A DNA stretch of 44,027 bases, from NCBI GenBank assembly GCA_005879985.1, contig VBIA01000162.1:1-44027 (forward strand), given 5' to 3'. The translations under genes were made by a program, and so were the position numbers. Positions 36,991-44,027 of the stretch are shown here, one piece after another (within the stretch, counting starts at the first letter, position 1; every line of letters starts with the position of its first letter). The notes under the pieces were generated by a model that saw only the letters and a list, made by a program, of their open reading frames with translations, searched no databases and had not been told where the DNA came from. Origin of the DNA: Chloroflexota bacterium. GTDB lineage: Bacteria; Chloroflexota; Dormibacteria; Dormibacterales; Dormibacteraceae.

Positions 36991-37639
36991 GCGTCCCGAG
37001 AACCGGGTCGACCGCATCGTCAGCGGCCTCCTGCACGGGCGCCGCCTGAGGCTTCGCGGCGGGGACGCCGAGGAGAAGGAGGCGGTCGTCATGGCCGCGC
37101 GCCTTGCAGCTGCGCGGCAGGGCCCGCAGCGCATGAGCCCGGCGTTCCGGAAGCGGCTCGTGAAGCAGCTCGAGGCCGCCACGCCGCCGGCGTCTTGGAT
37201 GACGCGGCGCGCCGCGCTCGTGGCGGGCCTGGGCGTCGTGGCGGGGGCGGTGGGTGGAGGCCTGCTGGGACGGGCGCTCGAGGGCAGCGGCAGCCAACCC
37301 CCAGCGACCGCGGGCCATGTCGTGAGGCCGACGAACGGCCGCTGGGTCGACGTCGGCGCGCTCGCCGACTTCACTCCTGGCCAGGCCCGCATCGTGAAGG
37401 CCGGAGCTGTCGGTGCGTTCGTAACACGCGACGGCGACAGCGTGTCCGCCGTCTCGTCGATCTGCTCCGACCTGCCGTGCGAGCTGTGGTGGGATTCATC
37501 GCAGCACACGCTGGTGTGCCCGTGCCACAACCGCACGTTCACGGCGCAGGGGTCGTCGATCGGGACGTACAGGCTGCCTTCGCTGGACGTGGTGCAGGTG
37601 CGCGTGCGCGACGGCCGCGTCGAGGTGCTGGGGGTATGA
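36983..37639 (+). CDS. Anti-sigma-like membrane protein with C-terminal Rieske-type domain (CxD instead of CxH)
   Basis: N-terminal SPAFRKRLVKQLEAA region, TM AALVAGLGVVAGAVGGGLLGRAL, then SSICSDLPCELWWDSSQHTLVCPCHNRTFTAQGSSIGTYRLPSLDVVQVRVRDGRVEV; overlaps sigma gene by 8 bp. Confidence 0.8.
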   Translation: MGERPENRVDRIVSGLLHGRRLRLRGGDAEEKEAVVMAARLAAARQGPQRMSPAFRKRLVKQLEAATPPASWMTRRAALVAGLGVVAGAVGGGLLGRALEGSGSQPPATAGHVVRPTNGRWVDVGALADFTPGQARIVKAGAVGAFVTRDGDSVSAVSSICSDLPCELWWDSSQHTLVCPCHNRTFTAQGSSIGTYRLPSLDVVQVRVRDGRVEVLGV

Positions 37640-37902
37640 GCGGCCGGCGTGAGCACCGGCTGCGCCAGCTGGCGCTGGACCGTTGCCTGCAGATCCTCGA
37701 GGAGGCGCAGATGCGCGGCCAGGTGCGCGTGGACGGACCGCTGGGCGCGGCGCTGAGACGAGCGCTCGAGCACTCGGGCGTCATCGCCGAGCACCGGCTC
37801 GAGGGACGCCGCATCGATCGCGTGCTCGACGACATCTTCACGCTGCAGGCGCAGCTTCTCGGCCAGGAACCGGAGGAGCGCAGGCAGAGGACGGCGTCGT
37901 AA
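37636..37902 (+). CDS. Small uncharacterised protein, third gene of the sigma/Rieske operon
   Basis: ATG overlaps TGA of the preceding gene (ATGA): MSGRREHRLRQLALDRCLQILEEAQMRGQVRVDGPLGAALRRALEHSGVIAEHRLEGRRIDRVLDDIFTLQAQLLGQEPEERRQRTAS*. Confidence 0.7.
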   Translation: MSGRREHRLRQLALDRCLQILEEAQMRGQVRVDGPLGAALRRALEHSGVIAEHRLEGRRIDRVLDDIFTLQAQLLGQEPEERRQRTAS

Positions 37903-37958
37903 TCGCCCCACGCACCTGACGCGCCTGGCCGGGCTCGTGTAACTATGATGTGCGACCT

Positions 37959-39191
37959 GTGGCTACTTCATTCAGCGAGTCGCCTTCGTATCTCCTGACC
38001 TCCGAATCCGTCACCGAAGGTCACCCCGACAAGATCTGTGACCAGGTCTCCGACGCGGTGCTTGATGGCATGCTCGCGCAGGATCCTGCGGCGCGCGTCG
38101 CGTGCGAGACCGCGATCACCAAGGGACTCTGTGTCGTCATCGGCGAGGTGACCACGCACGCGGAGCTGGACATCCAGCGCACCATCCGCGACACCATCCG
38201 CGGCATCGGCTACAACGCTGAGTCGATCGGATTCGACGCCGACCACGCGCTCATCCAGGTCTACCTGAAAGAGCAGTCGCCGGACATCGCCGCCGGCGTC
38301 GGCCACTCGCTCGAGTCGCGGCAAGGCGCGCAGCAGGGTGATGACCCGTTCGAGCTGCAGGGGGCCGGCGACCAGGGGATGATGATCGGGTTCGCCTGCC
38401 GCGAGACGCCGGAGCTCATGCCGCTCACCATCTCGCTGGCGCATCGGCTCGCGCAGCGGCTCGCGAAGGTGCGCAAGAACGGCACGCTTCCGTTTCTGCT
38501 GCCGGATGGCAAGACGCAGGTCACCGTGGAGTACGAGCTCGGCTTGCCGAAGCGGATCGAGGCCGTCGTGGTGTCGACGCACCACACGCATGACGTGACT
38601 CAAAAGGAGATCGCGGAGGGCGTCGGCGCCGAGGTCATCGACCCTGTTTTGAAGGACTACACCCGTGACGCCCGCACCAAAGTCCTCGTCAATCCGAGCG
38701 GCATGTTCGTGGTGGGCGGGCCCGCTGCGGATGCCGGTCTGACCGGCCGCAAGATCATCGTCGACACCTACGGCGGCGTCGCCCGGCACGGCGGCGGCGC
38801 GTTCTCCGGCAAGGATCCGAGCAAGGTCGACCGCTCGGCCGCATATGCGGCGCGGCACGTCGCCAAGAACCTGGTGGCGGCGGGTCTGGCCGACCGTTGC
38901 GAGGTGCAGGTTTCGTACGCGATCGGCCGGGCGCATCCGACGTCGATCGCGGTCGAGACTTTCGGCACGGGAACCGTGTCCGAGGACGAGCTGCTCACGC
39001 TCGTGCGCCGGCATTTCGACCTGAGGCCGGGGGCGATCATCGATCGCATGGACCTGCGCCGCCCGATCTATCTGCCCACCGCGGCTTATGGGCACTTCGG
39101 ACGTGACGATCTCCGCGTGCCGTGGGAGCTGACCGACAAGGTCGAGGCACTGCGCGCGGACTCGTCCGTACGCGCGCGCGCGGTCAGCTGA
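37959..39191 (+). CDS. metK: S-adenosylmethionine synthetase
   Basis: [28 protein letters not shown]...[13 protein letters not shown]...[29 protein letters not shown]...[27 protein letters not shown]. Confidence 0.96.
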   Translation: MATSFSESPSYLLTSESVTEGHPDKICDQVSDAVLDGMLAQDPAARVACETAITKGLCVVIGEVTTHAELDIQRTIRDTIRGIGYNAESIGFDADHALIQVYLKEQSPDIAAGVGHSLESRQGAQQGDDPFELQGAGDQGMMIGFACRETPELMPLTISLAHRLAQRLAKVRKNGTLPFLLPDGKTQVTVEYELGLPKRIEAVVVSTHHTHDVTQKEIAEGVGAEVIDPVLKDYTRDARTKVLVNPSGMFVVGGPAADAGLTGRKIIVDTYGGVARHGGGAFSGKDPSKVDRSAAYAARHVAKNLVAAGLADRCEVQVSYAIGRAHPTSIAVETFGTGTVSEDELLTLVRRHFDLRPGAIIDRMDLRRPIYLPTAAYGHFGRDDLRVPWELTDKVEALRADSSVRARAVS

Positions 39192-40435
39192 CCGCAGCGT
39201 TTCGGCTGCGTGTTCATGACACGCTGACCGGGCGCCTGCTTCCGATGCGGCCGCGCCTGGTGCGAGGGCGGCCGGAGCTTTCGCTCTACGTCTGCGGCGT
39301 GACTCCATATGACTCAGGACACATGGGCCACGCGTTCACGTTCTGCACGTTCGATGTCCTGGTGCGGTTCATCGAGGCTTCGGGCGTGCGCGTCCGTTAT
39401 GTGCAGAACATCACCGACGTCGATGACCCGCTGTTCGAGCGCGCGCGCCGGGACGGAGTCGGCTGGCGTGAGCTCGCCGACAGCGAGATGGAGTCGTTCA
39501 TCCACGACATGAGCTTGCTGGGGTGGCGGCGCCCGGACGTGATGCCTGCAGTGTCGCGTCACATCCGGCCGATCCTCGACGCCGCCAAGCGTCTCAATGC
39601 GGGCGGCTACGGCTACCAGACCGACGCGCTCTACTTCGACGCGTCGCGGTATCGCGGTTACGGCCGGCTCTCGCATCGGACGCGTCGTTCGATGGTGCGC
39701 AAGCTGCGCGACGAGAGGCTGCTGGGCCAGGTGGGTCCGGGCGCCAAGCAGGACGAGCTCGACTTTCCGTTGTGGCGCGGATCTGCGGCAGACGAGCCGG
39801 CGTGGCCGTCGCCGTTTGGGCCGGGGCGTCCCGGCTGGCACATCGAGTGCTCGGCGATGGCGATGAAATACCTCGGCGAGCAGATCGACATCCACGGCGG
39901 GGGCCGGGACCTGGTCTTCAGCCATCACGAGTCGGAGCGCGCGCAGTCGGAGTGCTTAACAGGCAAGGTTCCCTTCGCCCGCGCCTGGATGCACACTGGC
40001 CTTGTCCGGTACGAAGGCCGGAAGATGAGCAAGTCGCTCGGGAACCTGGTGCTTGTCAGCCAGGCGCTCGAGCGCGCGCCCGCGGCCGCGGTGCGGCTCT
40101 ACCTGGCCTCGCATGGATATCGGCGCGACTGGAGCTTCGAGTGGTCGGGCCTCGCGAAGATGGCCCGGCTGGTCGAGCGCATCCGCGTGCTACTGGAAGG
40201 GGAGGTGCGGGGGGCGGGCGCACCTCGACCCGGCGTGGTGGTGGCAGGGGCGGGCCCCGGCGCTCGGCGTGGTACGGCGGGGGGCGGGCTCCCCGGGCCG
40301 TTCGCGGCGGCCCTTGCCAACGACCTGGACACCCCGAGCGCGATCCGCGAGCTCCGAGCCGCGCTGCGGGCACGGGATCGCTACGCGGTGCGCTCGATGC
40401 TGAGCGTGCTCGCCGGCACCGCCTCGCTCAGCTGA
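39188..40435 (+). CDS. Cysteinyl-tRNA synthetase-family ligase, MshC-like (start uncertain: CTG 39188 or GTG 39122)
   Basis: [20 protein letters not shown]...[16 protein letters not shown]...[43 protein letters not shown]...[18 protein letters not shown]; no obvious anticodon-binding domain. Confidence 0.8.
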   Translation: MTAAFRLRVHDTLTGRLLPMRPRLVRGRPELSLYVCGVTPYDSGHMGHAFTFCTFDVLVRFIEASGVRVRYVQNITDVDDPLFERARRDGVGWRELADSEMESFIHDMSLLGWRRPDVMPAVSRHIRPILDAAKRLNAGGYGYQTDALYFDASRYRGYGRLSHRTRRSMVRKLRDERLLGQVGPGAKQDELDFPLWRGSAADEPAWPSPFGPGRPGWHIECSAMAMKYLGEQIDIHGGGRDLVFSHHESERAQSECLTGKVPFARAWMHTGLVRYEGRKMSKSLGNLVLVSQALERAPAAAVRLYLASHGYRRDWSFEWSGLAKMARLVERIRVLLEGEVRGAGAPRPGVVVAGAGPGARRGTAGGGLPGPFAAALANDLDTPSAIRELRAALRARDRYAVRSMLSVLAGTASLS

Positions 40436-40493
40436 GCGGCAGGAACCCAGGCTGTCCTGTCCCCGAGTTAGTGAGACTTCCTTCACTCTGATG

Positions 40494-40551
40494 GCCGCGA
40501 GCGCCGGCACCGGCGGGTTTGAAGTCGATTCGAATGCCGCGAGCGCCGGCA
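40494..40551. repeat. 16-bp direct repeat GCCGCGAGCGCCGGCA at 42-bp period
   Basis: Exact copies at 40494-40509 and 40536-40551 in an intergenic region. Confidence 0.8.
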
Positions 40552-40584
40552 GGCGCGCTTTCTGGTCAGCGAACGGCCGGCAGC

Positions 40585-40893
40585 CTAGGCGACCTCCAGC
40601 GGCGCCCCGCAGTTCGGGCACTCCATCTCGTCGCCGACCTGCACGAGGGTCTCGCAAACGGGACACAGGATGTCGGCCTTCTCTATGAACGTGGGCCCCT
40701 CGGCCGCAGCCTCGGCCTCCATCTCCGCCGGAACCATGCCCAGGTCGAACGCCGGCGCGCCGCAGTTCAAACAGATATACCCGGGCTGCGCGATCCGGTG
40801 GTCCTGGTAGACGCCGTCAGCGTCCAGGTCGACCTCCGCAAACAGCGCGCGGTATAGGCTGCCTCCGCAGCGGCGCGAGCATGCGAGTTGCAT
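40585..40893 (-). CDS. Zinc-ribbon protein (multiple CxxC)
   Basis: MQLACSRRCGGSLYRALFAEVDLDADGVYQDHRIAQPGYICLNCGAPAFDLGMVPAEMEAEAAAEGPTFIEKADILCPVCETLVQVGDEMECPNCGAPLEVA. Confidence 0.72.
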   Translation of the reverse strand: MQLACSRRCGGSLYRALFAEVDLDADGVYQDHRIAQPGYICLNCGAPAFDLGMVPAEMEAEAAAEGPTFIEKADILCPVCETLVQVGDEMECPNCGAPLEVA

Positions 40894-40925
40894 GCCGCGC
40901 AGCTTACGGAGTCCTCGATCAGGAA

Positions 40926-42020
40926 TTACGCGACGCGCCTGCGCAGCGTCGCCGTCCCGGCCACCACGAATGCCACCACGAACGCGGCCACCACACCAAC
41001 GTCCAGCTGCAGCGACGACCACGTGAGGTCGGCGCCCTTCACCATCACGTCACGCAGCGCGTTGACCGCGTAGGTCAGCGGGAGCACGTCCGACAGGTAC
41101 TGCAGCCATGTGGGCTCCGACCGGACTGGAAACAAGATTCCAGAGAGCAGAAATTGCGGCACGATCACAAGCGGGATGAACTGAACGGCCTGGAACTCAG
41201 TGCGCGCGAACATGCTGAGGAAGATCCCGAGGTTCACCGCTGTGATCGCCATCAACGCCTCGATGCCGAAGATGAGCAGCACGTTGCCTTCGTTGTGCAC
41301 GTTGAGTACGTACAGCGCAAACAGCAGCACCTCCGCCGACTGGATCAGGGCCAACACGGTGAACCCGATCATGTAGCCGACCACGATCTCGCCGCGCCTC
41401 AGCGGGCTCGCCATCAGACGCTCGAGCGTGCCCTGCGACCTCTCGTTGAGGAAGGAGACGATCGTGACGACGAACACGAGGAAGAACACGATGAGGCCGA
41501 TCGCCGCAGCTCCGAAGTAGTCGAGCGTGTCCAGGTTCGGACCGCCATACAGATATGAGACCTCGGGCTGCACCCGCACCGCACCAGGCCTGTTCGACGC
41601 GGCCGTCGCGAGCGCCGCCTGCAGCGCCTGCAGCGCCTGCGCCGCCGCGTTGGGCTGCGAGCCTTCGAGATGAACCTGCGGCGCGATGACGCCACTCTGC
41701 GCGCGCTGGCTGAAATCAGATGGAAAGACGATGTACGCGACGATCGATCCGTCCTTCAGCTTCGCATCGCCGTCAGACGCCGCGATGGTCGTGGTTGTGA
41801 TCTTCGTCGATTGGTCCAACGCCGAGGCCACCACGGCCCCGAGCGGTCCGCCGTCCTCGTTGGCCACCCCGACCGCCGGAGTTGACGAGTTGCGAAGCAT
41901 GTAGCCCAGCAGGCCGAGGATGATCAGTGGCGCGACAAACAGGAGCGCCAGCGTGCGCCGGTCGCGCCGGAATCCCTGCAGCAGTCGTCGCGTGATGGCC
42001 GCGATGCGATGGCCGCTCAT
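40926..42020 (-). CDS. ABC-2 type transporter permease
   Basis: MSGHRIAAITRRLLQGFRRDRRTLALLFVAPLIILGLLGYML...FLNERSQGTLERLMASPLRRGEIVVGYMIGF; ATGA overlap with the ATPase gene. Confidence 0.92.
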   Translation of the reverse strand: MSGHRIAAITRRLLQGFRRDRRTLALLFVAPLIILGLLGYMLRNSSTPAVGVANEDGGPLGAVVASALDQSTKITTTTIAASDGDAKLKDGSIVAYIVFPSDFSQRAQSGVIAPQVHLEGSQPNAAAQALQALQAALATAASNRPGAVRVQPEVSYLYGGPNLDTLDYFGAAAIGLIVFFLVFVVTIVSFLNERSQGTLERLMASPLRRGEIVVGYMIGFTVLALIQSAEVLLFALYVLNVHNEGNVLLIFGIEALMAITAVNLGIFLSMFARTEFQAVQFIPLVIVPQFLLSGILFPVRSEPTWLQYLSDVLPLTYAVNALRDVMVKGADLTWSSLQLDVGVVAAFVVAFVVAGTATLRRRVA

Positions 42021-42733
42021 GACACCTTCTCCCCGGCGAGCTTGAGAAACGCTTCTTCGAGGTTCTGCGTGCCCGCCTGCGCGCGCACCTCCGAAGGACT
42101 GCCCTCCGCGAACAGGCGGCCGTACTGGATCAGGCCAAGGCGCCGGCACCGCTCGGCCTCGTCCATGACGTGGCTCGAAACGATGATGGTCGTGCCGCCG
42201 GCGGCCATGCGGCGGAACTGCTCCCAGAACTGGACGCGGAGCTGCGGGTCGACGCCGACCGTCGGCTCGTCAAGCAGAAGCAGCTGCGGGCGATGGACGA
42301 GTGCGCACGCCAGGGAGCACCGCTGCCGCATGCCGCCGCTCAGCGTCGAAACGACCGAGCCTCGCCGCGCGTAGAGGTCGACGAACTCGAGCGCGTCTTT
42401 GACCCCGCTTTCGACGCCGTTGATGGCGGCGAAGAAGCGGAGGTTTTCCTCCACCGACAGGCCGGGATACAGAGCCGCCTGCTGCGTCATGTAGCCGACC
42501 TCGCGCAGCACGTCGAGATTGGGCAGCTTGCGCCCGAGCACGGTCACTGTCCCTGACTTGGGTGCGATCAGCCCGACGATCGCCCTGATGAGCGTCGTCT
42601 TGCCCGAGCCGTTCGGCCCCAGCAATCCGTATATCTCACCTCGCCGCACGCGTAGCGTCACCCGGTCGAGGGCCTTGATATCGCCGAACACCTTGGTGAC
42701 GGAGTTGACCTCCACGGCTACCTGCTCACTCAC
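42017..42733 (-). CDS. ABC transporter ATP-binding protein
   Basis: GLLGPNGSGKTTLIRAIVG, TLSGGMRQRCSLACALVHRPQLLLLDEPTVGVDPQ; GTG 42733 preceded by GAGGAGGAG SD. Confidence 0.94.
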   Translation of the reverse strand: MSEQVAVEVNSVTKVFGDIKALDRVTLRVRRGEIYGLLGPNGSGKTTLIRAIVGLIAPKSGTVTVLGRKLPNLDVLREVGYMTQQAALYPGLSVEENLRFFAAINGVESGVKDALEFVDLYARRGSVVSTLSGGMRQRCSLACALVHRPQLLLLDEPTVGVDPQLRVQFWEQFRRMAAGGTTIIVSSHVMDEAERCRRLGLIQYGRLFAEGSPSEVRAQAGTQNLEEAFLKLAGEKVS

Positions 42734-42747
42734 GCTCGCTCCTCCTC

Positions 42748-43521
42748 TCAATCCGGCTTCATGGAACGAAGCCAGCCTTCGGCGAGCGCGGTGACGGCCG
42801 CCTCGCCCTCCATGTTCAGACCGAGCACGCGCTCGGCCAGCGGTCGCGTCATCAGGTGAAAGAAGATCGGTCCGATGAAGGACTGCAGGGCCAGGATCGG
42901 ATGGACCATGCGCAGCCTGCCCGCCTGCATCTGCTTCATCACGTACGCGCCCACGCTGCCCAGGACTGTGGTGGCCAGCTCGCGCGCCGCTTCATCGGCG
43001 TCAGGGCTGAGCGTGCCCACTTCGAAGAAGATCGCGCGCAGCAAGCCGATACGCGGCGCGTGCGGCCCGGCCACCACGCGATAAACGGTGCGCGCCAGCT
43101 CCGGCATCACGACCTCCGGCGGCTCCTCGCTCATCGCGGTTGCCGCCTGGCTGACGGGATCCAGCGGGGAGTAGGCGTGGATCACGCCGATGAACAGGGC
43201 CTGCTTGCCGGGAAAGAGGCGGTAGAGGTTGGCCCGCGAAACGCCTGCGCGTGAGGCCACCTGGTCCATCGAAAGCGCGGTGAGGCCGTAGGCTCCGACG
43301 AGCTCGAAGGCGGCCTCGAGGATGCGCTGGCGGGCGTCTGGTTCCGGCTCGAGGCTCAGGGCGCCGAGGAGCGCGGCCCGGGACTCGAATTCGCGGTAGA
43401 AGCCGGCCTTGGACGTGCCCGACGCGGCCGCGATCGCCGCGACGGAGGCTCGGTCGTCTCGCGACAGCACGCTCCTCGCGCCTGCCAGGATTCGATCTCG
43501 CCGCGGCCTTCCTCGGGGCAT
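42748..43521 (-). CDS. TetR-family transcriptional regulator with two HTH-like segments
   Basis: RDDRASVAAIAAASGTSKAGFYREFESRAALLGAL and RQRILEAAFELVGAYGLTALSMDQVASRAGVSRANLYRLFPGKQALFIGVI. Confidence 0.9.
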   Translation of the reverse strand: MPRGRPRRDRILAGARSVLSRDDRASVAAIAAASGTSKAGFYREFESRAALLGALSLEPEPDARQRILEAAFELVGAYGLTALSMDQVASRAGVSRANLYRLFPGKQALFIGVIHAYSPLDPVSQAATAMSEEPPEVVMPELARTVYRVVAGPHAPRIGLLRAIFFEVGTLSPDADEAARELATTVLGSVGAYVMKQMQAGRLRMVHPILALQSFIGPIFFHLMTRPLAERVLGLNMEGEAAVTALAEGWLRSMKPD

Positions 43522-43533
43522 GAGTCGATACTA

Positions 43534-43554
43534 GACTGGACATCTCGTCCAGTC
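43534..43554. promoter_or_regulatory. TetR-type operator GACTGGAC-ATCTC-GTCCAGTC
   Basis: Perfect 8-bp inverted repeat with 5-bp spacer, 12 bp upstream of the tetR start codon. Confidence 0.8.
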
Positions 43555-43614
43555 AAGTACCAGGGTTAACAGGCAAGGTTTCAGCTCCGCTGTCTGTCGC
43601 CTAAGTTGGCCGTC

Positions 43615-44027
43615 GTGAGGCGTGTTTCGGGGGCGGCGGCGGCTCTCGTGCTCGCGCTGCTCCCTGGCCCGGCGGCCGCGGCGTCGGCGTGGGGCAGTCC
43701 GACCTATGGCGACCCTCCGGGTTGGTGCACCAGGTTCTCAGACATGTGGACGGCCTCGGTCGTCACCAACGATCCGCTGGTGGGCACCAATCCCGAGGAA
43801 GACACCTTCTACGGCTTTCATCCGGATCCCGGCTACGACGACTGGTACGGCTTCTTCTACGGCGACTTCCGTGGGCGGCCGGGCGATTCGTCAGGCTGGA
43901 TCAAGCTCCTGCACGAGCGATATCCGCAGCACTATCACTGGAACTTCGTCGACAACGGCTGGGCCGTGCACGGCCACGTCAAGCAGTACATCGCTTACTA
44001 CAACTGGACATTCGGCGGCCAGTGCGG
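43615..44027 (+). CDS. Secreted protein, truncated by window end
   Basis: GTG 43615: VRRVSGAAAALVLALLPGPAAAASAWGSPTYGDPPGWCTRFSDMWTAS...; signal peptide, open to window end. Confidence 0.6.
   Translation, partial: MRRVSGAAAALVLALLPGPAAAASAWGSPTYGDPPGWCTRFSDMWTASVVTNDPLVGTNPEEDTFYGFHPDPGYDDWYGFFYGDFRGRPGDSSGWIKLLHERYPQHYHWNFVDNGWAVHGHVKQYIAYYNWTFGGQC

Overview
High-GC bacterial chromosomal window, probably Chloroflexi/Dormibacterota-like (inference from gene content only). Most of it is ordinary housekeeping and metabolic genes: H+-PPase tail, two acyl-CoA ligases, a LeuBCDA-type 2-oxoacid elongation cluster with a lone E1-alpha, DnaJ, FHA/PP2C, glcDEF, ABC-F, metK, a CysRS/MshC-like ligase, and a TetR-regulated ABC exporter. 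I found no CRISPR array, transposase or prophage. The strongest unusual item is not in the ORF track: a minus-strand DCC/DUF393-family gene (2571-2876). An in-frame TGA sits exactly at the second Cys of its CxxC motif (C-D-F-U). A SECIS-like hairpin with a GGUC apical loop lies 17 nt after the TGA, so this is a candidate selenoprotein. Other leads: (i) intergenic elements made of paired TTTG-NNNN-CAAA palindromes spaced 41-42 bp, whose core 4-mer differs between loci but matches within a locus; (ii) an ECF sigma factor followed by a membrane-anchored anti-sigma-like protein with a Rieske domain in which a His ligand is replaced by Asp; (iii) a T-box/translational-switch-like leader with mutually exclusive helices; (iv) a GH2 protein lacking both catalytic carboxylates; (v) CTG start codons at coupled gene junctions; (vi) a tRNA(CAU) with A54 in its T-loop. 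All calls come from reading the sequence by eye; no searches were run.
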